Assembly: GCA_003330885.1 (NCBI GenBank)
Contig: CP030277.1
Coordinates: 620,001 to 684,000, forward strand
Length of the DNA: 64,000 nucleotides
Direction of reading: 5' to 3'
Source of the DNA: Rhodobiaceae bacterium
GTDB taxonomy: Bacteria; Pseudomonadota; Alphaproteobacteria; Parvibaculales; Parvibaculaceae
Shown here: positions 45,358-55,005 of the stretch, one piece after another
How positions within the stretch are numbered: position 1 is the first letter of the stretch
Layout: each line of letters opens with the position of its first letter
Made by a program: the position numbers and the translations under genes
The notes under the pieces: model-generated
Database searches by the model: none
Told to the model about the DNA's origin: nothing
The model's input: only the letters and a program-made list of their open reading frames with translations

Positions 45358-45673
45358 ATGAAGACTGTTCTTTCAGGTCTTTTGATTTTGGGTTTGACGA
45401 CAACAAGTTCTGTCGCGAACGCAGCTGGTCCACGCTCTGGCGAAGACATCTATGCCTCTAAATGCATTGGTTGTCATGTATCGGGAGCCGGTGGCGCTCA
45501 AAAGCTCGGGGATAAGGCTGCCTGGGCGCCTGTAATCGCCAAAGGCATTGATGTTTTGTACACGAGCACCATTAGCGGCATTCAATGGAATGCCAGCAAA
45601 AGGCTTGTGCTTTGACTGCACTGACGACGAACTAAAAGCAGCCGTCGACTACATGGTCGAACAGTCACAGTAG
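45358..45673 (+). pseudogene. Cytochrome c5-like gene with a frameshift
   Basis: The start encodes a signal peptide (MKTVLSGLLILGLTTTSSVANA) and the heme site C36IGCH40. The frame is lost near 45580: GGCATTC gives GIQWNASKRLVL-stop at 45615. Removing one base (A45580) restores FNGMPAKGLCFDCTDDELKAAVDYMVEQSQ, ending TAG at 45671-45673, the normal cytochrome c5 tail. That tail carries the axial Met ligand, so the unshifted product lacks it. This is either a real inactivating frameshift or a sequencing/assembly error. It lies downstream of the LysR gene on the same strand. Confidence 0.85.
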
Positions 45674-45685
45674 ACGCGTCACTGG

Positions 45686-46186
45686 TTACCGCAGATCATC
45701 AATTACGTCAGAGATCCGCTGAAAGAAGTGGAGGCCCTGATTGATCTCTTCGTCAGTCATGGTTTCAATGATGCGTTGAATAAACGCATCGCCGCGGCTG
45801 ATCATGCCATCCACGAATTTTTCGCCGGTGCGTGTCAGGGTGACGACCTTCTCTCGACCTGAATGGGCAGCTTCTTCGACGGTCAACAGTGAGAGGGGGG
45901 CGCTTGCCATGGTCCGGATAGCTTTTGTGATGGCAGCGCCTGAAATTTCAAACCAGGCGCCGAGATGGCGCTCAATATCTTTTCGGTTCATTTGCCGACC
46001 ATCAGTGCCTTCCGAGTGGATCAACCATAAAATGGCGACCTGATGACGTCCTATTTCACCTGCGCGCATGGAATCCTCCACGCGCAAACCGGCTTTGTAG
46101 TGAATTGGATAGTAAAACTCGAGAAAGCGTCGCGCTGCATCCGCCGGGGCTTGTTCAGTCCCTAATTTGGTTTTGTTCTTAGGCAT
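45686..46186 (-). CDS. MarR family winged-helix regulator
   Basis: The 166-residue protein has N-terminal helices, QVAILWLIHSEGTDGRQMNRKDIERHLGAWFEISGAAITKAIRTM as the winged-HTH region, and the wing SGREKVVTLTRTGEKFVDGMI. It is divergent from the P450 gene, with an inverted repeat between the two starts. It probably represses the P450/NTF2 pair and itself. The ligand is not known. Confidence 0.85.
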   Translation of the reverse strand: MPKNKTKLGTEQAPADAARRFLEFYYPIHYKAGLRVEDSMRAGEIGRHQVAILWLIHSEGTDGRQMNRKDIERHLGAWFEISGAAITKAIRTMASAPLSLLTVEEAAHSGREKVVTLTRTGEKFVDGMISRGDAFIQRIIETMTDEEINQGLHFFQRISDVIDDLR

Positions 46187-46257
46187 GAATGTCGCGAATC
46201 CCTTGGGCCTTTCTGGCGAGTCTAGGCTGGTCTTGCCAATTCGTCAGGCTTTAAATA

Positions 46258-46286
46258 TTTACATAGGAAATAGTTTATGATGTAAA
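46258..46286. promoter_or_regulatory. Inverted repeat in the MarR/P450 divergent promoter
   Basis: TTTACAT and ATGTAAA form perfect 7-bp arms with a 15-bp spacer in an A/T-rich stretch upstream of the P450 gene (start 46314). CTTTAA and TTAAAG flank it at unequal distance. It is a candidate MarR-family operator. Confidence 0.45.
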
Positions 46287-46313
46287 TTAAAGGATCGTCT
46301 CGGGGAGGAAAAG

Positions 46314-47561
46314 ATGAGAGCATCCGAAATCGCAGCTGATTTGGCGCGTCTTACCGCGCCGTCAACCATCGCAGACCCTTACCCACTTTATGCGCGATTG
46401 AGACCGGTGTGTCCGGTAAAGGGGTATGCGGATTACCCACCTGGAACTGTGCCCGGCCAGGATGAGCCGGTGTCAGCTTGGATCCTCCTTTCCTACGATC
46501 ATGTAGCCGCTGCCGCGCGCGACCATCGTACGTTCTCTTCGCGAGATCCGTTGCAAGAGGCTTCTTCAGCACCGACCCTCATGTTGGTTAATCATGACAA
46601 TCCAGAGCATGACCGACTGCGGGGGATCGTTAATCTGGCGTTTTCACGCAAACGGATGGAGGCAGAAGCACCTGCAGTTCGAGCAATTGTGGAAGAGCTA
46701 TTGAGCGAGTTGGGCCCACAAGATGTCGATGTGATGGACAAAGTGGCATCAGTCCTGCCAGCACGTGTGATGGTGCACCTGCTTGGGTTGCCAGCTGCAG
46801 ATGCGGATCGATTTCGTCACTGGGCGACCGCTTTTATGCTGTCAGCCGATTTGACCGCAGAACAGCGTCAGGCAAGCAATGAGGAGCTTGCGGCCTATTT
46901 TGTTGAAAAAGTCTCTGCCATGGCCAGCGCCATAGCAGCCGGAGAGGCTGTGCCCGATTGTTTAATGCGCGCACTCCTTGAGGCAGAAGCAGACGGAGAG
47001 AAACTCTCAGTAGAAGAGGTTATCCGGTTCTGCATCACCTTGGTTGTTGCAGGCGCTGAAACCACAACCTTTTTGATCGGCAATCTGCTCTACAATCTGG
47101 CGACGATGAAGCCCGTACACCAACGGTTGAAAGGCCATCCAACGCTTCTGGTTCCTTTCATCGATGAAACCCTGAGGCATTCCGGACCGCCGCAACGTCT
47201 TTTCCGGATCGCGACAGAGGACGTACGGGTCGGCGATGCCGATATCAAAAAGGGTGATTGGGTAGCGCTCTTCTTTGCCGCTGCCAATCACGATCCGTCC
47301 GTCTTTCCAGACCCTGATCGGTTCGACATGGACCGATCCAACCTCAACAAGCAGCTAACTCTGGGTGTCGGCATTCACCACTGTCTGGGGTCAGCGCTGG
47401 CGAAGCTGGAGGCGCGGGTATTGTTAGAGGGTGTTTTGGCTCGCGGTGATGAAGTCCTGTTCGGTGGGTCCTTTCCTGTGCCGCAGACAGCGAGCCTTCT
47501 AAATCATGGATTTGAGCGATTGGTTCTACGGTTCGTCCGCAATGCAGCGGTGGCCGCGTGA
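46314..47561 (+). CDS. Cytochrome P450
   Basis: The 415-residue soluble bacterial P450 has the I-helix AGAETT (246-251), the K-helix ETLR (E285, R288) and the heme loop [22 protein letters not shown] with Cys357 as the heme thiolate. The usual Phe before G.G.H.C.G is Leu here. Substrate cannot be read, and no redox partner gene (ferredoxin or reductase) is adjacent. It has a strong GGGGAGG ribosome site. Its TGA overlaps the ATG of the next NTF2-like gene (TGATG), so the two are coupled. A divergent MarR gene probably regulates it. Confidence 0.93.
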   Translation: MRASEIAADLARLTAPSTIADPYPLYARLRPVCPVKGYADYPPGTVPGQDEPVSAWILLSYDHVAAAARDHRTFSSRDPLQEASSAPTLMLVNHDNPEHDRLRGIVNLAFSRKRMEAEAPAVRAIVEELLSELGPQDVDVMDKVASVLPARVMVHLLGLPAADADRFRHWATAFMLSADLTAEQRQASNEELAAYFVEKVSAMASAIAAGEAVPDCLMRALLEAEADGEKLSVEEVIRFCITLVVAGAETTTFLIGNLLYNLATMKPVHQRLKGHPTLLVPFIDETLRHSGPPQRLFRIATEDVRVGDADIKKGDWVALFFAAANHDPSVFPDPDRFDMDRSNLNKQLTLGVGIHHCLGSALAKLEARVLLEGVLARGDEVLFGGSFPVPQTASLLNHGFERLVLRFVRNAAVAA

Positions 47562-47965
47562 TGGATAAAGATCTGAATATTGCCCAGACACAAAAACTCT
47601 TTGAAGCCTTTGGCGCAGGAGATGTTCCTCGCATACTCGAATTTGTGAATGACGATATCCTGATCGAGTTTTACGGTCCTGAAGACATCATTCCCTATGC
47701 AGGGACCTATAAGGGACGAGATGAAGCCAGATCCTTCTTTGAGACGGTTCTCTCTTCAGTGGATATTCACGTGTTTGAACCGGAAGAGTTCCTGGCAGAC
47801 AAGGACAAGGTGATTGTTACCGGACATCTGCACCTCACGCCAAAAGCGACAGCGGGCACCATCAAGTCGGATTTTGTTCACGTGATTACGATGACGGGCG
47901 GCAAGTGGTCGCGTTTTCGCGATTTCATGAACACCGCCGTGGCCGTAGAAGCATTTTCCCGCTGA
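47561..47965 (+). CDS. NTF2-like (SnoaL-type) protein
   Basis: The 134-residue protein has the NTF2 fold start [41 protein letters not shown] and the later strands FVHVITMTGGKWSRFRDFMNTAVAVEAF. The ATG is at 47561, sharing the A of the P450 stop. Coupled translation with a P450 suggests it acts on or binds the same small molecule; isomerase, hydrolase or carrier roles are all possible. Confidence 0.82.
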   Translation: MDKDLNIAQTQKLFEAFGAGDVPRILEFVNDDILIEFYGPEDIIPYAGTYKGRDEARSFFETVLSSVDIHVFEPEEFLADKDKVIVTGHLHLTPKATAGTIKSDFVHVITMTGGKWSRFRDFMNTAVAVEAFSR

Positions 47966-48035
47966 CGGGCTGTTCCCACGCTCCCTAAAGGCAGGTAGTC
48001 TTTCGCCAAGATTGGTTTGTGGTGAAGGAAGTGGC

Positions 48036-48572
48036 ATGCGTGGAATGCAAGGTTTGGCGATTGTTGGAGCGCTGCTTGGCTCAATAAGCGCCGTTCAGGC
48101 CAACGGTGTTGAAGACAACAATAATTGCTACGAGCAGTTCCGCGGCGGCGACATGAAGCTCGCCATTTATTATTGCAGCAGAGCTATTCAATCTGGTGAC
48201 CTGGAGCGGGGCGACATGGTGGTCGCACTCCTCAATCGCGGGGTTGCCTATAAAAACACCGGCAATCTGGAAATGGCTGTTGTGGATTACTCGTCCGCGC
48301 TGGAACTGTCGCCCGGCGATGCACTGCTCTTTTCAAATCGCGCCAATGCCTACCGCGAGTTGAATAGGCCCGTAGAAGCGATGAGCGATATCAATCAGTC
48401 AATCGAGCTAAACCCAGAGAACCCGGCAGCCTTCTATGTTCGCGGTCTCTTGTTCGAGGCGATGGGCGATGCGGAGAACGCACGCCGTGATTTCTTGCGT
48501 GCGCACGAAATCAGCCCTGACGACAAAGAATTCCGCGAACGTGCTGAAGCGTTGGGGCCGAGCGGGCAATAG
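48036..48572 (+). CDS. Exported TPR-repeat protein
   Basis: The roughly 178-residue protein has a signal peptide (MQGLAIVGALLGSISAVQANG) and at least three tetratricopeptide repeats at about 50-165 (ALLNRGVAYKNTGNLEMAVVDYSSALELSPGD; ALLFSNRANAYRELNRPVEAMSDINQSIELNPEN; AAFYVRGLLFEAMGDAENARRDF). It is a periplasmic protein-binding scaffold of unknown partner. ATG 48036 has a GGAAG upstream; the frame is open back to 48012. Confidence 0.8.
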   Translation: MRGMQGLAIVGALLGSISAVQANGVEDNNNCYEQFRGGDMKLAIYYCSRAIQSGDLERGDMVVALLNRGVAYKNTGNLEMAVVDYSSALELSPGDALLFSNRANAYRELNRPVEAMSDINQSIELNPENPAAFYVRGLLFEAMGDAENARRDFLRAHEISPDDKEFRERAEALGPSGQ

Positions 48573-48597
48573 AAGAAATAGAAGCAGGGGACAGTAA

Positions 48598-49398
48598 ATG
48601 GCTAAGCTCGACATAGTAGGGACAGTTAAGGAGTCTTATAAGGGCGCTTGGTCTCACTTCGGTGACATGGTGAAACTCGTTTGGGCACCAGTCGTGGTCT
48701 ACATCGCAGCTAACGTTCTCCACTCGCTATCAATTCAATCTGTTACTGAAGAGATCGATCCTTCAGATGTCGAAGCCATGTTCCAGGCCAGCTGGGGCTG
48801 GCAGGCCGTAGCTGTAACGCTTTTGGGTCTGTTTTTGTGGCCCATCATTGCAGTGGCATGGCACCGGTTCATTTTGCTGGGTGAAACAAGTTCCTCGGCG
48901 CTCTATTTCAAGTTTGGCCGTCGTGAAGCGCGCTTTATGCTGACGTCGATTTTTCTTTCTCTCCTGGTCGTTCCGGGCATTCTTGTAATGGTTGTCGGGG
49001 CGGGAACAGCTTTGTCGGTTTTTGCGGTCCCAGTAGGACTGGTGCTTATGGTTGCAGGTTTGGCCTATGCACTCCGTCTCTCTCTGCTGCTTCCAGCCGT
49101 GGCAACAGATGCAGCTGTGGACGCCCGCGCGATCCTAGACGCCACGCAGGACAATGTGCTGCGTATCTTCGGGGCACACATTCTCAACATACTTGCTCTC
49201 CTGGCCATCGCTATTGTCGTTAGCATTCTTATCGGCATCATCGCCTTGGTATTGGGCCCAATCGGTGGGGTTATTGGAGGTGCGGTACTTGGTGTCTTCG
49301 GGCAGATCATTTCTGTCGCCATACTTTCCGTCATGTACAGAGATTTGGTGCTCTCTGGGCAGGGCGCGGCGAGCCCGCCGGATTTTCAGGTTCACTGA
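48598..49398 (+). CDS. Polytopic membrane protein of unknown function
   Basis: The 266-residue protein has a short N-terminal cytoplasmic part and about five or six TM helices, with clear ones near 28-45, 68-90, 115-150 and 200-240. The last part is rich in Ile/Val/Gly (IGIIALVLGPIGGVIGGAVLG). It lies 25 bp after the TPR gene and may be co-transcribed with it. I do not recognise a family with confidence. Confidence 0.6.
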   Translation: MAKLDIVGTVKESYKGAWSHFGDMVKLVWAPVVVYIAANVLHSLSIQSVTEEIDPSDVEAMFQASWGWQAVAVTLLGLFLWPIIAVAWHRFILLGETSSSALYFKFGRREARFMLTSIFLSLLVVPGILVMVVGAGTALSVFAVPVGLVLMVAGLAYALRLSLLLPAVATDAAVDARAILDATQDNVLRIFGAHILNILALLAIAIVVSILIGIIALVLGPIGGVIGGAVLGVFGQIISVAILSVMYRDLVLSGQGAASPPDFQVH

Positions 49399-49504
49399 CT
49401 GCTAGTCTTCGTCACCGTCTCCGCTCATTGAAAGGCCGAAAGCGGCCAGCCGCGGCCATCGGACCTCTTTAGATTGCCTCAAGGTAATTTACGGAGAAGG
49501 CTAG

Positions 49505-50281
49505 ATGGTGAAAGCAAACAATTCATGTGAGGGCAAAGTCGCCATTGTGACCGGAGCAAGTTCCGGCATTGGACGTGCGACAGCACTGAGGCTCGCATCA
49601 GAAGGAGCTGCTGTGGTTGCTGGCGCAAGACGCCAGGTCGAACTCGACAGTTTGGTTTCCGAGATTGAATCAGATGGGGGCAGGGCAGTCGCGGTCGCTG
49701 GAGATGCACGTGAGGAGGCATTTTCGCGTGACCTGGTGGAATGCGCCCGTTTGGACTTTGGTGGTTTGGACATCGCCATAAATGGTGCCGGAACGCTCGG
49801 TCCCATGGGTCCGGTGATCGATTTGGGCGCTGATCAATGGGACGAGGTCTTAGCGACAAACCTCACCAGCGCTTTCCTCGGGGCCAAACATCAAATCCCG
49901 GCAATGCTCGAACGGGGTGCGGGGTCAATCGTCTTTGTGAGTTCTTTTGTCGGCTACACCGCCGCAATGCCCGGTGTTGCGGCCTACGCCGCGAGCAAGT
50001 CTGGGATGATAGGCCTGATGAAATCCCTTGCGGTTGAGTATGGCGCACAGGGCATTCGTTCCAATGCCTTGCTTCCTGGTGGCACTCAAACGGCGATGGC
50101 GGACGTCATGGCCAACACGGACGAGATGCGTGAATTTGTTCGAGAGATGCATGCGCTGAAGCGCATCGCGGAACCTCGCGAGCAGGCAGACGCTGCTCTT
50201 TTCCTGGCCTCTGATGCTTCATCCTTTGTGACCGGTACGGCAATGTTGGTGGATGGGGGTGTCTCAATCAGCAAAACATGA
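49505..50281 (+). CDS. SDR family oxidoreductase (FabG-like)
   Basis: The 258-residue protein has the classical SDR signature: TGASSGIGRA (about 17-25), NGAGTLGP, Ser147 region VSSFVGYTA, and Tyr161...Lys165 in YAASKSGM. The C-terminal VTGTAMLVDGGVSI matches the tail of FabG-like dehydrogenases. It uses NAD(P)H for a ketone/alcohol step; the substrate is unknown. It is a single gene, followed by 175 bp before panB. Confidence 0.88.
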   Translation: MVKANNSCEGKVAIVTGASSGIGRATALRLASEGAAVVAGARRQVELDSLVSEIESDGGRAVAVAGDAREEAFSRDLVECARLDFGGLDIAINGAGTLGPMGPVIDLGADQWDEVLATNLTSAFLGAKHQIPAMLERGAGSIVFVSSFVGYTAAMPGVAAYAASKSGMIGLMKSLAVEYGAQGIRSNALLPGGTQTAMADVMANTDEMREFVREMHALKRIAEPREQADAALFLASDASSFVTGTAMLVDGGVSISKT

Positions 50282-50376
50282 CTCCAATCGGGCACAGAGT
50301 TAACAAAAATGAACTTTAAGCCTTTGAAAACATTAAAGAAAAAAGGGCGTTCCTCTACGCTTGACCAGGGCCTCTA

Positions 50377-50400
50377 ATTGCCCCATATGGCAGGGGCAAT
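50377..50400. promoter_or_regulatory. Hairpin in the panB leader
   Basis: ATTGCCCC and GGGGCAAT pair around an 8-base loop 57-80 bp upstream of the panB start. It may be a leader structure or end the SDR transcript. No T-run follows. Confidence 0.35.
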
Positions 50401-50456
50401 GGCCGCCCCCCGTCGCCCCATTGGGTGAAATGCGGTCACAATTGGAGGTCGTACCC

Positions 50457-51281
50457 ATGTCGGTTCACACCAAGATCAAGCGAATTACCGTTCCAGAAAT
50501 CATGGCACGTAAGGGCAATACCCCCATCGTGTCGTTAACCGCATATCACGCGCACACCGCGCGCTACATTGATCCTTATGTCGACTTCCTGTTGGTCGGG
50601 GATAGTCTCGGCATGGTCATGTACGGCATGGAAAACACGCTGGGTGTGACCATCGACATGATGATCGCCCATGGTGCTGCCGTTGTCCGCGGGACCGAGC
50701 GGGCCTTGGTCGTAGTGGATATGCCATTTGGCTCTTATGAAGAATCGCCGGAAATCGCCTTCCGGAATGCTTGTCGGATTATCAAGGAGACGGGCTGCAC
50801 CGCTGTGAAGCTTGAAGGCGGGGCGCGTATGGGCCCCACCATTAAATATCTGAGCGAGCGGGGCATCCCTGTGATGGCTCATATCGGCCTCACGCCTCAG
50901 AGCACCAATGTGATGGGTGGTTTTAAAACACAAGGCCGGGTTGAGGAAGACTGGGCTGAAATTGAGAACGACGCCCTCGTTATCTCGGAATCCGGTGCGT
51001 TTGCCGTTGTGCTTGAAGGGATGGCAGAGCCACTCGCCGCGAAAATTTCGGGACAGATCAGCATTCCCTCCATCGGTATTGGTGCGTCTGCTGCCTGCGA
51101 TGGCCAGATTCTGGTGCTCGAAGACATGCTGGGCCTCTCTCCCAAGCCGCCGAAGTTCGTTAAGGAGTTCGCGACCCTCGGCGCGGCAATTGCCGGAGCT
51201 GCAGAAGCCTACGCAGATGAAGTACGTGGTCGGGCGTTTCCAGCCAAAGAGCATACGTATGCCATGAAGAAGGTCGATTGA
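50457..51281 (+). CDS. panB: 3-methyl-2-oxobutanoate hydroxymethyltransferase
   Basis: The 274-residue protein has the PanB pattern: [47 protein letters not shown], the metal and ketoisovalerate site, then [35 protein letters not shown] and [15 protein letters not shown]. It transfers a hydroxymethyl group from 5,10-methylene-THF to ketoisovalerate, giving ketopantoate for pantothenate and CoA. The start at 50457 has GGAGG 8 bases upstream. panC is not adjacent. Confidence 0.95.
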   Translation: MSVHTKIKRITVPEIMARKGNTPIVSLTAYHAHTARYIDPYVDFLLVGDSLGMVMYGMENTLGVTIDMMIAHGAAVVRGTERALVVVDMPFGSYEESPEIAFRNACRIIKETGCTAVKLEGGARMGPTIKYLSERGIPVMAHIGLTPQSTNVMGGFKTQGRVEEDWAEIENDALVISESGAFAVVLEGMAEPLAAKISGQISIPSIGIGASAACDGQILVLEDMLGLSPKPPKFVKEFATLGAAIAGAAEAYADEVRGRAFPAKEHTYAMKKVD

Positions 51282-51425
51282 GCCGTTAAACTAATTCGTC
51301 ATCCGTCCCATTTGTGGTGGTAAGGGCGGTTGGCAAGTCATTGAATTGACGTTACTTTACGGCCGCAAGACCGCCATCGGGACTGCCATTCAGGCAGACG
51401 CCTCGACCTACTTCGGAGACTATTC

Positions 51426-52166
51426 TTGGCCGACATTTTTCGCGAAGTCGAAGAAGACATTCGCCGCGACCGTCTACAGCAGCTTTGGGACAAATACGGT
51501 ATCTATCTGATCGGGTTTGTGGTTGGCATAATTGCCCTCACCAGTCTGATCGTTGGGTGGCGTGCCTATTCGCAGTCGCAGGCTGAAGAAGCCTCAAAGG
51601 CATTTGTATCTGCGATCGCAGAGGCGAACCAGGATGGTGCGGACGCAGCAGGTATTTTCAACAGTTTGGCAGACCGGTCACCGAGCGGATATGCAGCACT
51701 TGCCCGGCTAAGAGCGGCGGGCGCGCTCGCAGATGCTGGAGAGGTTGATCCAGCAATTGCCGCTTATGATGCGGTAGCGGCAGATAGCGGCGCAGATGAC
51801 ATATTGAGAGACCTTGCAAAGGTCAAATCAGGCACCTTGTTGGTCGGCCGGACAAGTTTTGATGATCTGGCGATCCGTCTGGTACCGCTGGCTGGCAACG
51901 GCGAGCCATGGCGTAACCCTGCGAGAGAGGCCTTGGGCATGGCAGCTTTTGCGGAGCAGAAATATGCTCAGGCGCAAAGCTTTTTTCAGAGCATTGTGGG
52001 CGATCAAACAGCGACACCAGGTGTCAGAGATCGGGCTCACGTAATGCTTGCCCTCATAGCACCCCATGTGCCTACGGTAGAAACCACTCCATTGGAGGCC
52101 TCTGACAACGTCCCAGAGGATGATGCATCAGCTAACTCAGCAGAACCAGCAGGAGAAGCGCAATGA
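51426..52166 (+). CDS. YfgM-like TPR protein of the BAM neighbourhood
   Basis: The 246-residue protein starts MADIFREVEEDIRRDRLQQLWDKYG and has one TM helix (YLIGFVVGIIALTSLIVGW, about 25-45). A periplasmic helical repeat region follows. The layout and the position just before bamB and der match YfgM, an inner-membrane ancillary subunit linked to SecYEG and periplasmic chaperones. The start is TTG 51426. Its end overlaps bamB by 4 bp (ATGA), showing coupling. Confidence 0.85.
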   Translation: MADIFREVEEDIRRDRLQQLWDKYGIYLIGFVVGIIALTSLIVGWRAYSQSQAEEASKAFVSAIAEANQDGADAAGIFNSLADRSPSGYAALARLRAAGALADAGEVDPAIAAYDAVAADSGADDILRDLAKVKSGTLLVGRTSFDDLAIRLVPLAGNGEPWRNPAREALGMAAFAEQKYAQAQSFFQSIVGDQTATPGVRDRAHVMLALIAPHVPTVETTPLEASDNVPEDDASANSAEPAGEAQ

Positions 52167-53497
52167 CAACATGGCGTATGGCGACATTGGGGCTGGTTGC
52201 GGCTGTATCATTGGCTGGATGCGATACCATCGGCGATCTGGTCTCATCAGATGATAAAGAGAGGATCCCAGGCGAACGTATCTCAGTTATGGCGCTTGAA
52301 CGGAAGCTGGAGGCCGACCCGCGTCTGGCCTCCTTGGAAGTTGTGCTTCCACGTCCCTACGTAAACGAAGACTGGCCACAACCAGGTGGCTATGCAGATA
52401 ACGCGATGCACCATCTGCAGGCGTCAGGCTCCCTAGATGTTCTGTGGAGCAGCGATGCCGGATCTGGTTCGAGCGGATCTACTGAGCTTGCCACGGCGCC
52501 AGTCACGGCCGCCGGACAGGTTTATGTCCTGGACACAGAAACGGTCGTGCGGGCATTTAATTCAACGACTGGCGATGAAGCCTGGGAAACAGAGCTTGCT
52601 CCGGAAGACGAAGACGCTGATGAAGGTCGCGGCGGCGGTGTTGCGTTTGAGAGCGGCAGGCTTTTTGTCACGACCGGCTTTGGTGAGGCAATTGCTCTTG
52701 ATGCAGGGACCGGCGAGATTATTTGGCGGAGCGCACTGGGAACGCCGTTCCGGGCCGCGCCAACGGTGAATGGTGGCCGGATGTTCACCATCACGTCAGA
52801 CAACCAAATGATCTGCCTGAACACCGAAGACGGGACTGTTCTCTGGCGGCACAGAGGGATTGTTGAGAGCGCCGGGATTTTGGCCGCCACATCTCCGGCA
52901 GTGTCAGGGTCTATCGTGGTCGTTCCATATTCCTCTGGGGAGCTCTATGCGCTGCGGGTGGAAAATGGCAACTCGCTTTGGTCAGACAGCTTGACCCGTA
53001 CAGGCAATGTTACGTCTCTGACGGAACTCAACGATATTGCCGGACGCCCTGTGATCGACAGAGGTCGGGTCTATGCGGTCAGCCATTCAGGCCGCGCTGT
53101 TTCCATTGATATTCGAACGGGCGAGCGCGTCTGGACACGCAATATTGCGGGCACGCAGACCCCTTGGGTGGCTGGCGGCTTCATCTTTGTGGTGACACTG
53201 GACGCAGAAGTTGTAGCGCTCTCCAGGCGCGATGGTCGTATCCGTTGGATACAGAAGCTGGAGCGGTTTGAAGACGAGGAAGACCGTGATGGCCCGATCG
53301 AGTGGAGTGGACCTGTGCTCGCTGGCGATCGCTTGGTTCTGGTATCCTCCCTCGGCGAAGCTGTGTCCTTGTCGCCATATTCTGGTGAGGAACTAGGCCG
53401 TATTGAGCTGCCGGACGCTGTATTTGTGCCACCAATACTCGCCAATGAAACGCTGTTTGTATTAACAGATGACGCACGTGTCGTTGCTTTGAAGTAG
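52163..53497 (+). CDS. bamB: Outer-membrane protein assembly lipoprotein BamB
   Basis: The 444-residue protein has a lipoprotein signal with lipobox LAGC (Cys20). The eight-bladed PQQ-like beta propeller follows; repeats such as VVRAFNSTTGDEAWETEL, AIALDAGTGEIIWRSALG, MICLNTEDGTVLWRHRG and VALSRRDGRIRWIQKLE show the A.D..TG...W pattern. It supports the BAM complex on the periplasmic face of the outer membrane. Order yfgM-bamB-der is conserved in proteobacteria. An acidic insertion EDEDADEGRGGG lies near residue 150. Confidence 0.92.
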   Translation: MTTWRMATLGLVAAVSLAGCDTIGDLVSSDDKERIPGERISVMALERKLEADPRLASLEVVLPRPYVNEDWPQPGGYADNAMHHLQASGSLDVLWSSDAGSGSSGSTELATAPVTAAGQVYVLDTETVVRAFNSTTGDEAWETELAPEDEDADEGRGGGVAFESGRLFVTTGFGEAIALDAGTGEIIWRSALGTPFRAAPTVNGGRMFTITSDNQMICLNTEDGTVLWRHRGIVESAGILAATSPAVSGSIVVVPYSSGELYALRVENGNSLWSDSLTRTGNVTSLTELNDIAGRPVIDRGRVYAVSHSGRAVSIDIRTGERVWTRNIAGTQTPWVAGGFIFVVTLDAEVVALSRRDGRIRWIQKLERFEDEEDRDGPIEWSGPVLAGDRLVLVSSLGEAVSLSPYSGEELGRIELPDAVFVPPILANETLFVLTDDARVVALK

Positions 53498-53586
53498 TAG
53501 CTCAGGTGTCCTGCGCCCCCTCTGGCCCTGTGGCCTCCTGGGGCCTGACATATCTGGAACCGCTGTGAAAGGCGGACGGGAAACCA

Positions 53587-55005
53587 ATGCCGTTTAAACT
53601 TGCCATTGTCGGCCGCCCCAACGTGGGCAAATCGACTCTTTTCAACCGCCTGGTTGGAAAGAAGCTCGCGCTTGTCGATGACACGCCTGGCGTGACCCGA
53701 GATCGCCGAGAAGGCGACGCCAGCATCGCAGACCTTGAGTTTACGATCGTTGATACAGCCGGGCTTGAAGACGCCAAAGGCGATGTTCTGGAAGCGCGAA
53801 TGCAACGGGGCACGGAGCTGGCAATTTCAGAAGCCGATGTCTGTCTGCTTCTCGTTGACGCGCGCGCCGGGATCACGCCAGCAGACGCCTATTTTTCCCA
53901 GCTTCTGAGAAAAGTGGAAACCCCCGTCATTCTGGCCGCCAACAAGTGCGAAGGCGGTGCCGGTGAGGCCGGGCGAATGGAAGCCTATGAATTGGGGCTC
54001 GGCGCACCACTTCCGCTGTCGGCGGAACATGGCGAAGGGCTGGGCGATCTTTATGACGCGCTGCTGCCTTTTGCGCGGGCATTTGAAGAATCCGAAGCCA
54101 ATCAGGCGATCGAGGACGCGTTGGAGAACGACGAGGGCTTTGATCCCGACGCTCCTTATGAGCCTGATCTTGAAACACCTTTGCGTGTCGCCGTGGTCGG
54201 ACGCCCCAATGCAGGGAAGTCCACCTTGATCAATCAATTGCTGGGTGAGGACCGAATGCTCACCGGTCCCGAAGCAGGCATTACCCGGGACTCCATCGGC
54301 GTTGAGTGGGAGTGGCGCGGCCGCCGCGTCAAACTGCATGACACGGCCGGGCTCAGACGTCGCGCCCGGGTGACGAAGAAACTTGAAAAACTCTCGGCGG
54401 CAGATGCTCTGAGGGCCGTTCGTTTTGCAGAAGTTGTCGTCATTCTGATTGATGCGACCATTCCGTTTGAAAAACAGGATCTGCACATCACAGATCTGGT
54501 TGAACAGGAAGGGCGTGCGCTGGTCATCGCTGTCAATAAGTGGGACCTGGTGGAAACACCCCAGGCGACCATGGAAGACCTGAAAGAGAAGTTGGGGCGT
54601 CTTCTGCCGCAGGTTCGCGGTGTGCCCATCGTCACTTTCTCTGCATTGACAGGGAAGGGCGTTGAAAAATTAATGCCAAAGATTGAGGAAATTCACGGCA
54701 TCTGGAATGCACGCATTCCAACCGCCAAACTCAATAAGTGGCTGAGCATTGTATCGTCTAAAAACCCGCCACCAGCATCAAGGGGCCGGCCGGTCACGTT
54801 GCGCTATGCGACGCAGGTGAAAAGCCGCCCACCAACCTTTGCGATTTTCTCAAGCCGGGCGCATGAAGTGCCAACATCTTACAAGCGCTACCTTGTGAAT
54901 ACGCTCCGGGAAGAATTTGATCTGCGAGGCGTTCCTATCCGGCTGAACATGCGCAAACGCGATAATCCCTTCGCGGCGAAGGCGAGCAAGCGCAAGCTGG
55001 GCTAG
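53587..55005 (+). CDS. der: Ribosome-associated GTPase Der (EngA)
   Basis: The 472-residue protein has two tandem GTPase domains (GRPNVGKST near residue 8 and GRPNAGKST near 206), each with DTAGL. It ends in a KH-like domain containing [24 protein letters not shown] and a basic tail (KASKRKLG). Der is essential for 50S assembly. It lies 89 bp after bamB. Its stop codon overlaps the stop of the convergent ABC-F gene within a shared CTAG. Confidence 0.95.
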   Translation: MPFKLAIVGRPNVGKSTLFNRLVGKKLALVDDTPGVTRDRREGDASIADLEFTIVDTAGLEDAKGDVLEARMQRGTELAISEADVCLLLVDARAGITPADAYFSQLLRKVETPVILAANKCEGGAGEAGRMEAYELGLGAPLPLSAEHGEGLGDLYDALLPFARAFEESEANQAIEDALENDEGFDPDAPYEPDLETPLRVAVVGRPNAGKSTLINQLLGEDRMLTGPEAGITRDSIGVEWEWRGRRVKLHDTAGLRRRARVTKKLEKLSAADALRAVRFAEVVVILIDATIPFEKQDLHITDLVEQEGRALVIAVNKWDLVETPQATMEDLKEKLGRLLPQVRGVPIVTFSALTGKGVEKLMPKIEEIHGIWNARIPTAKLNKWLSIVSSKNPPPASRGRPVTLRYATQVKSRPPTFAIFSSRAHEVPTSYKRYLVNTLREEFDLRGVPIRLNMRKRDNPFAAKASKRKLG

